DNA of 52,687 nt from Comamonadaceae bacterium (GTDB lineage Bacteria > Pseudomonadota > Gammaproteobacteria > Burkholderiales > Burkholderiaceae_C): assembly GCA_027486255.1 (NCBI GenBank), contig JAIXPL010000032.1, positions 1 to 52,687 on the forward strand. The letters are read 5' to 3'. The notes under the pieces were generated by a model. The model saw nothing but the letters and a program-made list of their open reading frames with translations. It ran no database searches and was not told where the DNA came from. The translations under genes were made by a program, and so were the position numbers. Numbering within the stretch: position 1 is the first letter of the stretch; each line of letters begins with the position of its first letter. Positions 1-9,239 of this stretch are shown here, piece by piece.

Positions 1-980
<980 letters not shown>

Positions 981-1130
981 CTAGGATGACTGGGCTGCCA
1001 GAAAAAGGCGGCGAAGCTCGCATTTTCGCAAATTGCGGGACTTACCTGATTTCCCCAAGAGCAAGGCCGCCCGGTTCGCGCTAACCTAGCCGACTTTCAT
1101 CCCTTCCACCCATACGCTTAAAGACCTGCC

Positions 1131-2609
1131 ATGGACATGAAAACCTCCCCCCTGGCCCTGCTGAACGACCCCAGCCTGCTCAAGACAGACGGCCTCATCA
1201 ACGGCCAGTGGCTGGCCGGCGGCTCCCGCTTTGAGGTGATGGATCCGGCCACAGGCCTGAAACTGGCCGATGTGGCCAATCTCGGTCCGGCCGAGGCCGA
1301 GGCGGCCATTGCCGCGGCCAACGCGGCCTGGCCAGCCTGGCGCGGCAAGACAGCCAAGGAGCGCTGCAACCTGCTGCGCAAATGGTTTGATCTGCTGATG
1401 GCGAACCAGGAAGATCTGGCCCGCCTGATGACGGCCGAGAACGGCAAGCCCCTGGCTGAATCGCGCGGCGAAGTGGCCTATGGCGCCAGCTTCGTCGAGT
1501 GGTATGCCGAAGAAGCCAAGCGCGTCAACGGCGAGACCTTGCCCCAGTTCGACAACAACCGGCGCCTGATGGTGCTGCGCCAGCCCGTCGGTGTGTGCGC
1601 GGCCATCACGCCCTGGAACTTCCCGCTGGCCATGATCACGCGCAAGGTGGCCCCGGCCCTGGCCGCCGGCTGCCCGGTGGTCATCAAGCCAGCTGAACTC
1701 ACGCCGCTGACGGCCCTGGCTGCGGCTGAGCTGGCCTTGCGTGCGGGCATTCCGGCCGGGGTGATCAATTTGGTGACGGCCGACAGCCAGAACTCGATTG
1801 CCGTGGGCAAGGTGCTGTGCGCCAGCGATGTGGTGCGCCACCTCAGCTTCACCGGCTCCACCGAAGTGGGCCGCATCCTGATGGCGCAGTCGGCACCCAC
1901 GGTCAAGAAGCTCAGTCTGGAGCTGGGCGGTAACGCGCCCTTCATCGTCTTTGACGACGCCGACATCGACTCGGCCGTCGAAGGCGCCCTTGCCAGCAAG
2001 TACCGCAATGCCGGCCAGACCTGCGTGTGCGCCAACCGCCTGTACGTGCAGGAAGGCGTGTACGAGGCCTTTGTGGAGAAGTTCGCGGCCAAAGTGAAGA
2101 CTTTCAAGGTCGGTAACGGCTTTGAAGAGGGCGTGGTGCAGGGCCCGCTGATCGAGCCTGCGGCCGTAGACAAAGTCGAGCGCCATGTGGCCGATGCACT
2201 GGCCAAGGGCGGCCGCGTGATGACGGGTGGCCAGCGCCTGCAGGGCCAGTTCTTCGCGCCCACCGTGGTGGCCGGCGCCACAGCCGACATGCTGTGCGCC
2301 CGTGAGGAAACCTTCGGGCCGCTGGCACCCATCTTCAAGTTCAAGACCGAGCAGGAAGCGATTGATGCGGCCAATGCCACCGAGTTCGGCCTGGCCAGCT
2401 ACTTCTACAGCCGCGACGTGGGCCGCATCTTCCGCGTGAGCGAGGCGCTGGAGTACGGCATGGTGGGCATCAACGTGGGCATCCTGGCCACCGAGCATGT
2501 GCCCTTCGGCGGCGTCAAGCAGTCGGGGCTGGGTCGGGAAGGCTCGCACCACGGCATGGACGAGTACCTCGAGATGAAGTACCTGTGCCTGGGCGACGTG
2601 CTCAAGTAA
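1131..2609 (+). CDS. gabD: NAD(P)-dependent succinate-semialdehyde dehydrogenase (GabD type)
   Basis: Oxidises succinate semialdehyde to succinate, the last step of 4-aminobutyrate breakdown, in the cytoplasm. The 492-residue protein is a complete aldehyde dehydrogenase. The general base Glu264 sits in LELGGNAPFIVFDDAD and the catalytic Cys298 in GQTCVCANR, the arrangement of the GabD class. ITPWNFPLAM and FTGSTEVGR are the cofactor-binding stretches, and the C-terminus has the usual GVKQSGLGREG. Length is close to E. coli GabD (482). The ATG at 1131 is taken because the N-terminus then matches the family; a second ATG two codons later is possible and no strong Shine-Dalgarno is visible. No gabT is nearby. 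A glutarate-semialdehyde dehydrogenase role cannot be excluded. Confidence 0.93.
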   Translation: MDMKTSPLALLNDPSLLKTDGLINGQWLAGGSRFEVMDPATGLKLADVANLGPAEAEAAIAAANAAWPAWRGKTAKERCNLLRKWFDLLMANQEDLARLMTAENGKPLAESRGEVAYGASFVEWYAEEAKRVNGETLPQFDNNRRLMVLRQPVGVCAAITPWNFPLAMITRKVAPALAAGCPVVIKPAELTPLTALAAAELALRAGIPAGVINLVTADSQNSIAVGKVLCASDVVRHLSFTGSTEVGRILMAQSAPTVKKLSLELGGNAPFIVFDDADIDSAVEGALASKYRNAGQTCVCANRLYVQEGVYEAFVEKFAAKVKTFKVGNGFEEGVVQGPLIEPAAVDKVERHVADALAKGGRVMTGGQRLQGQFFAPTVVAGATADMLCAREETFGPLAPIFKFKTEQEAIDAANATEFGLASYFYSRDVGRIFRVSEALEYGMVGINVGILATEHVPFGGVKQSGLGREGSHHGMDEYLEMKYLCLGDVLK

Positions 2610-2621
2610 GGAGCGCGGGCG

Positions 2622-3611
2622 TCAGGACGGATCGCCCGGCAGGGGCAGCCGCTTGAAGCCATAGCTGCCCAAGAGGCTCTGGTGCATCCAGCGCGTGGGC
2701 GCATACCAAGCCGGCTCGGCGCGCAGGCTCAACTCTACAAAAGGCCAGAGCATCGGCTGCTCGGCCCAGAGGGCCGGGCGGGCCACCTGACGGTAGCCGG
2801 CGGTCTGCACTTCGTCGGCACGCCAGCCCAAGCTCCAGGCCAGCAAGGCCATCCAGATCAGCAGGAACACCAGCGGCTGCCGCCAGGCCGGCGCCGCAGG
2901 CCCTGCGCTGCGCTGGAGCAGCAAGCTCAGCAAGAGACACAGGTTGGCCAGACCAAACAGCAAGGACACGCCCAGGGCAATGGGCACCATCACCGTCCGG
3001 CGGTAAGCATCGTCCAGCAGCTGCGCCGGCAGAGCCTGGGTGAGCGCCAAGCCCACCTGCATCTTGCGCTCCCGTGCGGCGGCATCCACGGGCTCCAGGT
3101 CTTCGGGCTTGAGCCCCAGGGTAATGGCCGGCAAAAGCGCCTGCCAGGCAGGCCGGCTTGCCTCGGTCAATCGCTCGGGCTGCACCATGGACAGCCCCCG
3201 CAACTTCACGCGGCCGGCCATGGTCTCGGGGCCCAATTGCTGGGCATACAGGCTCATGCGCTTGTCGATTTCGCTGGCATGGGCCACGATGGTGTCCACC
3301 AACCAGCGCTGGAACTGCCACATGAAGGTCACGCCCACCAGCACGCTCAGGAGCCCCGCCAGCCAGGCCGAAGACATGCGCCGCATCAGCAGGCGGAGCA
3401 ACCAGAAGGCCAAGCCCAGGCCGGAGATCAGGCGGGACCAGAATTCCAGGTCCTCCATGCTCGCCAGATCAAAAGCGCTGCCCGAGCTCACCTGCACCAG
3501 GTGGTGATTGAAAGACAGCTCCAGCACCGCATATGCCGCCAAGAGGACCAGGAACCACCAAGGCGGGGGAAGGCGGACCTTGGGGGCGGCGGTGAAGAAC
3601 ATCGTATTCAT
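2622..3611 (-). CDS. uncharacterised integral membrane protein
   Basis: A 329-residue protein that I cannot assign to a characterised family. Hydrophobic segments lie near residues 17-35 (PPPWWFLVLLAAYAVLEL), 60-75, 85-100, and a group near 215-260 (PIALGVSLLFGLANLCLLL and LVFLLIWMALLAWSLGW). A roughly 110-residue hydrophilic loop in the middle carries charged and Gln-rich sequence, consistent with a periplasmic domain. The start at 3611 (MNTMFFTAAP) is chosen because any longer frame would run into the upstream tRNA; an ATG at 3602 is an alternative. The gene converges on gabD with a 12-base gap and is divergent from tRNA-Gly. No function is inferred. Confidence 0.75.
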   Translation of the reverse strand: MNTMFFTAAPKVRLPPPWWFLVLLAAYAVLELSFNHHLVQVSSGSAFDLASMEDLEFWSRLISGLGLAFWLLRLLMRRMSSAWLAGLLSVLVGVTFMWQFQRWLVDTIVAHASEIDKRMSLYAQQLGPETMAGRVKLRGLSMVQPERLTEASRPAWQALLPAITLGLKPEDLEPVDAAARERKMQVGLALTQALPAQLLDDAYRRTVMVPIALGVSLLFGLANLCLLLSLLLQRSAGPAAPAWRQPLVFLLIWMALLAWSLGWRADEVQTAGYRQVARPALWAEQPMLWPFVELSLRAEPAWYAPTRWMHQSLLGSYGFKRLPLPGDPS

Positions 3612-3615
3612 TTTA

Positions 3616-3637
3616 GGAACAAAGCAGAGCTTGTTCC
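3616..3637. repeat. inverted repeat GGAACAA-N8-TTGTTCC upstream of the membrane-protein gene
   Basis: A perfect 7-bp inverted repeat with an 8-base spacer lies 4 bases upstream of the start codon at 3611 and about 40 bases before the tRNA. It could be an operator or an mRNA stem-loop. No regulator gene is adjacent, so the role is open. Confidence 0.45.
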
Positions 3638-3674
3638 GCGGGCGCGGGCACGCCCCCCTAAAATGAGTTTTCCT

Positions 3675-3748
3675 GCGGGCGTCGTTCAATGGCAGGACCT
3701 GAGCTTCCCAAGCTCAAGACGTGGGTTCGATTCCCATCGCCCGCTCCA
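3675..3748 (+). tRNA. tRNA-Gly, anticodon CCC
   Basis: A 74-base cloverleaf. The acceptor stem is GCGGGCG with CGCCCGC, the anticodon stem TGAGC with GCTCA encloses the loop TTCCCAA, giving anticodon CCC at 3707-3709, and the T arm has the GGTTCGATTCC loop. The discriminator T is followed by an encoded CCA (3746-3748). A TAAAAT hexamer at 3659-3664 fits a -10 box, but no convincing -35 is seen in the GC-rich sequence before it. The tRNA reads glycine GGG codons. Confidence 0.95.
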
Positions 3749-3762
3749 ACTCGCGCCTGTCC

Positions 3763-4776
3763 TCAGGTCTGGGGCTGAAATCCAATGCCCTGGCCCTGGC
3801 GAATCACCGCCCGGTTGAGCACATCCAGCAAAGCCGCCACTGATTTCAAAGTGGGCACGGGCACACCCGTCAGACGCGCCATGTCGACCACCGCATTGAC
3901 AATGGCGTCGCTCTCGATGGGGCGGCCCGCACGGATATCCTGAAGCATGGAGGGCTGCTGCGTGAAGTTCTCGCGGATGCGTTCGAGCTCCGCGTCGGGA
4001 TCGGCTTGAATCTCCACACCCACGCTGCGGGCCACGGCACTGCCCTCCCCGAGCATCAGACGCACCATGTCGGCCGCCAGCGGGCTGGCGACGATATAGC
4101 CTGGAGGAGACTGGGTCACCGAGCACAGCGGATTCCAGATCAGGTTCATCATCAGCTTTTGCCACTTGGCCTGCCGAATGTCCGCCGTAGGCTCCGTCGG
4201 CAAGCCCGCGCGGCTCACCAGGTCGGCAATGGTTTGCAGCCTGTCCGATAGGCGCTTATCCACCTCGCCGATCAAGAGCCGTGGCGGCATGATCTGAGGC
4301 AGGAAAATCTTGCCCGGAGCCGTTTGGGTGACCGGCCTGTAAATGACGGCACCAATGACACGCGCCAGCGGAACCAGACGCCGCAACACCCCGTTCGGAT
4401 CGAGACAAGGCAGTGGGGCACCTGCAAAGGGCGAGTTGATGCCCTCAAAGTACCACCAGGGCAGGCCGTTCTGAATCATCACCATGGCCCCGTCGGGGGC
4501 GAGCCGCGAGACGATGTCAGCCGCCGCAGCCTCCAGCTGCGTCGACTTGAGCGTCACGAAGATCAGGTCGTAGGGACCTTGGCATTCTTCTGCGGGCGCC
4601 GCCTTGACGGCCATATGCTGCGCAGGCTGACCCTTTTGCTCGACCGTCACCCCGGCCGACTGCAGGGCCGCCAGCTGAGCGCCGCGGGCGAGCAAGGTCA
4701 CGTTCTCGCCGCTGGCGGTCAAGAGGGCGCCGAGGTCACTGCCAATGGCGCCTGCGCCATAGATCAGGATGCGCAT
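3763..4776 (-). CDS. ketopantoate reductase family (ApbA/PanE-like) dehydrogenase
   Basis: A 337-residue NADPH-type dehydrogenase. Residues 7-12 (GAGAIG) form the Rossmann nucleotide-binding turn and LLARG follows strand 2. The C-terminal helical domain has WQKLMMNLIWNPL, where Lys207 and Asn211 correspond to the catalytic Lys and Asn of ketopantoate reductases, and GRPIESDAI, whose Glu is also conserved. The family reduces 2-dehydropantoate, but many paralogues in catabolic operons act on other 2-oxo or hydroxy acids. Here it is the last gene of the molybdenum-hydroxylase operon, 4 bases after the preceding gene, so a catabolic dehydrogenase is more likely than pantothenate synthesis. No panB or panC is near. 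The start ATG at 4776 places the GxGxxG at the expected distance. Confidence 0.85.
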   Translation of the reverse strand: MRILIYGAGAIGSDLGALLTASGENVTLLARGAQLAALQSAGVTVEQKGQPAQHMAVKAAPAEECQGPYDLIFVTLKSTQLEAAAADIVSRLAPDGAMVMIQNGLPWWYFEGINSPFAGAPLPCLDPNGVLRRLVPLARVIGAVIYRPVTQTAPGKIFLPQIMPPRLLIGEVDKRLSDRLQTIADLVSRAGLPTEPTADIRQAKWQKLMMNLIWNPLCSVTQSPPGYIVASPLAADMVRLMLGEGSAVARSVGVEIQADPDAELERIRENFTQQPSMLQDIRAGRPIESDAIVNAVVDMARLTGVPVPTLKSVAALLDVLNRAVIRQGQGIGFQPQT

Positions 4777-4780
4777 GGCT

Positions 4781-5368
4781 TCAGCGCTGGCCATCGCCCA
4801 CCGAAATCTGCTCCACCCGCAGACCGCCCAGACGCTCATGCACGCGTGGGCCGGTGGACATGGCCAGGGCATACATCACTTCGTTCGGACGGGGGGAGTC
4901 GGACACACTCACTTCAGCGGTATTGAAGTGGCTGCGGATGTAGCAGGCCTCGATGTGGTGAAGCGGGATATGAAGGCGGCTGCCCGCCGAGCCCACAAAC
5001 TTGTTGGCCGGCACGATGGCCTTGGCCGTGGTCAGGACAGCCCGCATGGCCCAGCCGCCCGCCTCGTGCCAAATGGCGCCGTGCTCAAGTTCACCATTGA
5101 CGCCCACCAGCGCGGCTTTGCCGTAGGTTTCGATCTTGTCTGCACCGCCCAGGGCCGACACCAACTCCGGCACCATCTCGTTGGCCATGCCGCGGGCTTG
5201 CTTGACGAACTCTGCCAGCTCACCGGCATCGGCAAAGCGTCCCGCAAAGGGGTTGTTCACCACAACGGCAATGACGCCGATCTTCAAGGGCACCGGCGCG
5301 ACAGTGCCGCCTTCGTGGTACGTAGTCTCAACATTGAGAATTTTCTTGCGGATGTTGATCAAGCTCAT
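4781..5368 (-). CDS. amino acid synthesis family protein (PF06684/DUF1185 type)
   Basis: A 195-residue protein that matches, from memory, the family named 'amino acid synthesis' (PF06684). Conserved-looking blocks are NPFAGRFADAGEL near residue 40, HEAGGWAMRAV near residue 100 and RPNEVMYALAMSTGPR near residue 160. The biochemical reaction of the family is not established to my knowledge, and the name is historical. The start ATG at 5368 has an excellent AGGAGG 5 bases upstream. It lies between the molybdenum hydroxylase large subunit (18-base gap) and the ketopantoate-reductase-like gene (4-base gap), so it belongs to the same transcript. Inference: it acts on the product of the hydroxylase. 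Confidence 0.82.
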   Translation of the reverse strand: MSLINIRKKILNVETTYHEGGTVAPVPLKIGVIAVVVNNPFAGRFADAGELAEFVKQARGMANEMVPELVSALGGADKIETYGKAALVGVNGELEHGAIWHEAGGWAMRAVLTTAKAIVPANKFVGSAGSRLHIPLHHIEACYIRSHFNTAEVSVSDSPRPNEVMYALAMSTGPRVHERLGGLRVEQISVGDGQR

Positions 5369-5386
5369 AGGTCCTCCTGTGAAAAA

Positions 5387-7765
5387 TCAGTCAATGGCGC
5401 GTATCGCCTTAAAGATGCGGTCAGGGGTGATGGGCAAGTCTGTCACCAGGGCATCGAGCGGTGACAGCGCATCGTTGACCGCATTGACGACCGCCGCAAT
5501 AGCGCCGGTCAAGCCGGCTTCGGCCACGCCCTTGGCGCCCAAGGCCGATGAACGGGTCGGCGTGACCACGTGCCCGACGCAGATGTCGGGCATTTCACCA
5601 GCCATGGGGGTCAGGTACTCAGCCATGGTCGCGTTCATCAGCTGGCCGGCCTCGTCGTAGAGGCAACCCTCATAAAGCGCCTGGCCAATGCCCTGCACCA
5701 CCGCACCACGCAGCTGCTCGTCGGCCATGGCCGGGTTGATGACCACGCCGCAGTCGTCCACGATCCAGTGCTTGAGCAAGTTCACGCGCCCAGTGCGGAC
5801 ATCCACTTCAACCAGACTGGCCTGCACCCCATTGGTGTAGATGCCGCCGTCGTAATCACGCTGGGCATAAAAGCGGGTGACGGCCAGCTGCGGCACGGGG
5901 CCGGACTTGAACAGGTCAGGCCGCACATAAGCGGCGTGGCACAGCTGGGCCAGCGTGCCGACGGCCTGAGCGCTGCGACCGTCCACCAACTGCGCACCGC
6001 GCAGCTGCAGCTGCTCGGCAGGGACATCCCAGAGCACGCTGGCGCAGCGGATCACCTCTTCCTTGAGGGCGCGTGCGGCCTGCAAGGCCGCCTCACCGGC
6101 CACCCCCGTCCCCCTGGAGCCCCAGTTGCCGCCGCTGATGGGGGCCGACGCGGTGTCGCCCATCTGCATCCGCACGGACGACAGGGGCAGGTCCAGCTCA
6201 TGGGCGACGATCTGGGACAGCGCCGTTTCAGCGCCCTGGCCGGTGTCTGCCGCACCACTGGCACACAAGACGGTGCCATCGGCCTGCAGGCGAACGGTGC
6301 ATCCATCGTTGGCGGCAATGGGCGCGCCTCCTCGGCCATAGGTGGCCGAGCCATGGTTGGAGTTCTCGACGAAGGAGGCCAAGCCGATGCCCAGGTAGCG
6401 TCCGCAGGCGCGGGCTTCGGCCTGCTCGCGCCTGAGCGCCGGGTAGTCCATCATGCTCACCAGCTTGTGCATGCACGCCTCGTGCGACAGGCCCTCTACT
6501 TGCGTGCCCGACAAAAGCTGGATCGGATAGGCGCCATCCGGGTGGAAGTTGCGCAACCTGAAATCGACAGGATCCACCCCCAACTGACGTGCAGCACATT
6601 CCACGGCCACTTCCGTCAACAGGCAGGCCACAGGATGGCCCACTCCCCTGTACATGCCATACGGCGTTTTTGTTTGAAAGGCCACGCGCACATGCGCATG
6701 CAATGCGGCCATTTGGTAGGGAGCGCCCAGCAGGTTGACCACGTGGCGCACCTCGTTGACGCTGCCGCGCGGGTGCTTGGAGTACGCGCCTATGCCCAGC
6801 AGGCCCTCCACGGCGAAGGCCCGGATGCGCAGGTCATGGGCCACCGCAATCGAGACCTTGGCGCGATGGGCCCGCGCATGCACGTCGCTGCTGAAAGACT
6901 CCAGCCGGTCGGCAATGAACTTGACGGGCCGCGCCAAAAGCCGCGACAACATGACCGCTGCAAATTCATCCGGGTAGGCGTGGATCTTCAAGCCGAAGCT
7001 GCCGCCCGTTTCCACCGCGACCACGCGCACGCGGTTCTCAGGCAGGCGAAGGTGTTGGGCCAGCACACTTTGCATCATGTGGGGCACCTGGGTGCCCATC
7101 CAGACCGTGAGTTCACCCCGCCCGGCATCCCAGTCGGCCACCAGGCCCCGGGGCTCGAGGCTCACGGCCGTCACGCGCGTGGTGGAGATGTCCAGCGACA
7201 GATTGAGCGTCGCCAGCTCCTGCTCACGCGCAAAGTCGCCACGGTTGACGAGCGCCTCGTAGGCCAGGTTGCCTTTCTCCAGTTCCGGATGAATGACGGT
7301 CGCATTCGCTGAGAGGGCCGCTTCGGGATCGACCACTGGCTCCAGCGGCTCCCAGTGCACGTCAATCAGGGCCAGCGCATCTTCGGCCAGCGCCCGGGAC
7401 TGGGCAGCCACCATCACCACGGGCTCGCCTTGCCAGCGTCCTATGTCAAAGGCCAGGGGCCACTGAGGCGCCGACACCATGCCCGGGAGGTGGCTCAGGA
7501 CGCCCATGAAGGGCTCGCAGTGCGCACGCAGATCGGCGCCCGTTGTGACAGAAACGACGCCGGGCGCCGCTTTTGCCAGCGCCGCGTCGATAGAAACCAT
7601 GCGGGCGTGGGCGTAGGGGCTGCGCAGGAAGGCCACGTGCACCATGCGCGGCAATTCCAGGTCATCGGTGTAGCGTGCTCGGCCCTCAACCAGCCGGCGC
7701 GCGCCGACACGGGGCATGGCGGCACCGATGCCCTCGTGTCCTTCATGCAACTGATCGACCGCCAC
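5387..7765 (-). CDS. molybdenum hydroxylase large subunit (xanthine dehydrogenase/CoxL family)
   Basis: Molybdopterin-cytosine-dinucleotide-binding catalytic subunit, 792 residues, of an xanthine dehydrogenase family hydroxylase that inserts water-derived oxygen into a C-H bond. The start is a GTG one base after the stop of the 2Fe-2S gene. The N-terminus has the a/b hammerhead sequence (GRARYTDDLELPRMVHVAFLRSPYAHA). The Mo-pterin region includes GGSFGLK and the arginine loop YRGVGHP, and the catalytic glutamate of the GVAEAGLTG motif is Glu749. The CO-dehydrogenase signature AYxCSFR is absent, so this is a form II enzyme of unknown substrate, not a CO dehydrogenase. Gene order FAD-FeS-Mo is common for aldehyde, nicotinate, isoquinoline or purine hydroxylases. 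Confidence 0.93.
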   Translation of the reverse strand: MAVDQLHEGHEGIGAAMPRVGARRLVEGRARYTDDLELPRMVHVAFLRSPYAHARMVSIDAALAKAAPGVVSVTTGADLRAHCEPFMGVLSHLPGMVSAPQWPLAFDIGRWQGEPVVMVAAQSRALAEDALALIDVHWEPLEPVVDPEAALSANATVIHPELEKGNLAYEALVNRGDFAREQELATLNLSLDISTTRVTAVSLEPRGLVADWDAGRGELTVWMGTQVPHMMQSVLAQHLRLPENRVRVVAVETGGSFGLKIHAYPDEFAAVMLSRLLARPVKFIADRLESFSSDVHARAHRAKVSIAVAHDLRIRAFAVEGLLGIGAYSKHPRGSVNEVRHVVNLLGAPYQMAALHAHVRVAFQTKTPYGMYRGVGHPVACLLTEVAVECAARQLGVDPVDFRLRNFHPDGAYPIQLLSGTQVEGLSHEACMHKLVSMMDYPALRREQAEARACGRYLGIGLASFVENSNHGSATYGRGGAPIAANDGCTVRLQADGTVLCASGAADTGQGAETALSQIVAHELDLPLSSVRMQMGDTASAPISGGNWGSRGTGVAGEAALQAARALKEEVIRCASVLWDVPAEQLQLRGAQLVDGRSAQAVGTLAQLCHAAYVRPDLFKSGPVPQLAVTRFYAQRDYDGGIYTNGVQASLVEVDVRTGRVNLLKHWIVDDCGVVINPAMADEQLRGAVVQGIGQALYEGCLYDEAGQLMNATMAEYLTPMAGEMPDICVGHVVTPTRSSALGAKGVAEAGLTGAIAAVVNAVNDALSPLDALVTDLPITPDRIFKAIRAID

Positions 7766-7766
7766 C

Positions 7767-8273
7767 TCAGGCCTCCCTTGCCAAAGTCTGCGCCGCGTCC
7801 ATCACGGCATTGACGATGGATTCATAGCCCGTGCAGCGGCAGTAATTGCCGGAGAGGTACTCCCTGACCTGTTCACGGCTGGGCAGGGCACAGGTTTTGA
7901 GCAGCTCGGCCGCCGTCAGCACCATGCCAGGGGTACAGAAGCCACACTGCATGGCGTGGCAGCGCACAAAGCTGTCCTGCAGGGCATGGACCACCGGGTC
8001 AGCGGACAGGCCCTCAATGGTCCGCACGTCCGCAGCGTCGGCCTGTGCGGCCAGCGTCAGGCAACTGCGCACCGCCTGACCATCCATCTGCACCGTGCAG
8101 GCGCCACACACCCCATGCTCACAACCGATGTGGGTTCCCTTGAGCCCTTGCGACTCCCGCAGAAAGTCGCCCAGGTGCTGACGCGCATCCACCTGCGCAC
8201 TCACAGGCACACCATTGAGATGCAGGTGGATGGTCACAGCCATCCCTTTGGCCTCATCACTGAAAGAGCTCAT
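7767..8273 (-). CDS. 2Fe-2S subunit of molybdenum hydroxylase (CoxS/XdhC-type small subunit)
   Basis: Electron-transfer subunit, 168 residues. Cys51, Cys56, Cys59 and Cys71 (CEHGVCGAC, then C) form the plant-ferredoxin-like cluster, and Cys110, Cys113, Cys145 and Cys147 (CGFC and CRCTGY) form the second cluster, so both sets are complete. The start at 8273 is preferred to the internal ATG at 8243 because GAGGAAG stands 7 bases upstream of it; this makes the gene overlap the end of the FAD subunit by 17 bases. It passes electrons from the Mo site to the FAD subunit encoded just upstream. Confidence 0.94.
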   Translation of the reverse strand: MSSFSDEAKGMAVTIHLHLNGVPVSAQVDARQHLGDFLRESQGLKGTHIGCEHGVCGACTVQMDGQAVRSCLTLAAQADAADVRTIEGLSADPVVHALQDSFVRCHAMQCGFCTPGMVLTAAELLKTCALPSREQVREYLSGNYCRCTGYESIVNAVMDAAQTLAREA

Positions 8274-9114
8274 GCACTGCTTCCTCGAGCAAATAGCGCC
8301 CGATGTGTTTTTTCGCCTGGCTGGAGCACCAGAGATCCGCGCTCGGTGAGATGTCTCGCTCGTAAGCCTCCAGGGCCAGTATCACCGCCTGCTCGGCGGT
8401 GTCCGCTGCTTCTATCGCGGCGCAGATGCCAGACGCCTGCAGGGGCCGGTCGCCAATGCCGAAAAACGTCAGCCCGGCCTGGCTGAGGCCGCGGCCGCCT
8501 GCACGCGCCACGCCGGCCAAGCCCACCATCGCGTAATCACCACGCCGGCGGGCCACCTCCCGGAACGTGGTGCGCAGGTGGTCCATGCGTGGAAATTCCA
8601 CGGCCACGATCAGCTCGTCGGGCGCGCAGGCGTTGTGCAGCAGGCCGAGGTAGAACTCTCTGGCAGGCACCGCCCGGGTACCCCGCGCATGGCTTTGGAG
8701 GATGAGCACGGCACCTGCGGCCACGGCACAGGCCGGCAGCTCGGAGGCGGGGTCGCCCACCGCCAGGCTTCCGCACACGGTGCCGCGGTGGCGAATGCCC
8801 GGGTGCGCAATCCAGGGGGCGGCCTGATGAAGCAATGACAAGTGCGCCTCAATGATCGGCGAGGCCAAGAGCTGCGCATGGCGCATGAGCGCAGGCAGAC
8901 GCACATGGGCATCGGTCACCACGGGCTCGCAGGACAGGGCCGCCACCCGGTTGATATCCAGCAGAACAGCCGGCTCACTCAGGCGCAAGGCCAGCGAAGG
9001 CAGCAGACTCTGGCCGCCGGCCAAGACACGGGCCACATCGCCGTAGGTGGCGAGGATCTCGAGGGAATGCTCGAGGGATTCAGCCCGAATGTATTTGAAG
9101 GGAGCCGCCTTCAC
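8257..9114 (-). CDS. FAD-binding subunit of molybdenum hydroxylase (CoxM family)
   Basis: FAD subunit, 285 residues from the GTG at 9114. With this start, AGGQS falls at residues 32-36 and TVCGS at 112-116. These are the positions of the AGGHS and TIGGN FAD motifs in CoxM, and CAGGAG lies 5 bases upstream, so the GTG is better than the longer TTG start at 9150 (297 residues). The C-terminal CO_deh_flav_C part contains the GVARAGGRGLSQAGLTFFG strand region. It is the first gene of the five-gene minus-strand operon that ends at 3763 and is divergent from the GntR gene. Confidence 0.93.
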   Translation of the reverse strand: MKAAPFKYIRAESLEHSLEILATYGDVARVLAGGQSLLPSLALRLSEPAVLLDINRVAALSCEPVVTDAHVRLPALMRHAQLLASPIIEAHLSLLHQAAPWIAHPGIRHRGTVCGSLAVGDPASELPACAVAAGAVLILQSHARGTRAVPAREFYLGLLHNACAPDELIVAVEFPRMDHLRTTFREVARRRGDYAMVGLAGVARAGGRGLSQAGLTFFGIGDRPLQASGICAAIEAADTAEQAVILALEAYERDISPSADLWCSSQAKKHIGRYLLEEAVHELFQ

Positions 9115-9174
9115 GCTTGCTCCTGCCAGGTCCGATGTGCACGCATTCAAGGGTTTGCCCGTGGTAGACAGGCA

Positions 9175-9202
9175 TTGATTTACCAGCTGGAATTACTATA
9201 GA
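9175..9202 (+). promoter_or_regulatory. promoter of the GntR-Bug transcript, overlapping the divergent promoter
   Basis: TTGATT (9175-9180) and TATAGA (9197-9202) are 16 bases apart on the plus strand. The two divergent -10 boxes share bases, so polymerase cannot use both at once. Confidence 0.5.
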
Positions 9203-9206
9203 GTAA
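9183..9206. promoter_or_regulatory. candidate GntR operator: CCAGCTGG and TTACT-N4-AGTAA palindromes
   Basis: Two perfect palindromes lie side by side in the divergent promoter: CCAGCTGG at 9183-9190 and TTACT-ATAG-AGTAA at 9193-9206. The second covers both -10 boxes. Binding of the GntR product here would block both transcripts. The assignment rests on position only. Confidence 0.5.
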
Positions 9207-9223
9207 GTTCATCGTCATGTGAA
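9195..9223 (-). promoter_or_regulatory. promoter of the molybdenum hydroxylase operon
   Basis: On the minus strand TTCACA (9223-9218) and TATAGT (9200-9195) are separated by exactly 17 bases, each one mismatch from the sigma70 consensus. The predicted start near 9188 gives a leader of about 74 bases to the GTG at 9114. The -10 lies inside the palindrome at 9193-9206. Confidence 0.65.
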
Positions 9224-9239
9224 CCAGGGTTTTCTTGTA

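Noticed and set aside
1086..2552. Long open frame on the minus strand opposite gabD
   Set aside because: It is antisense to a complete aldehyde dehydrogenase, is rich in His, Gly, Gln and Ala without any fold signature, and is a typical by-product of GC-rich third positions.
5570..7312. 580-codon frame on the plus strand opposite the molybdenum hydroxylase large subunit
   Set aside because: The protein on the minus strand has all family motifs; the frame has no ribosome site and no recognisable domain.
5387..9114. Carbon monoxide dehydrogenase (coxMSL)
   Set aside because: The large subunit lacks the AYxCSFR active-site loop, so it is an xanthine dehydrogenase family enzyme of other specificity.
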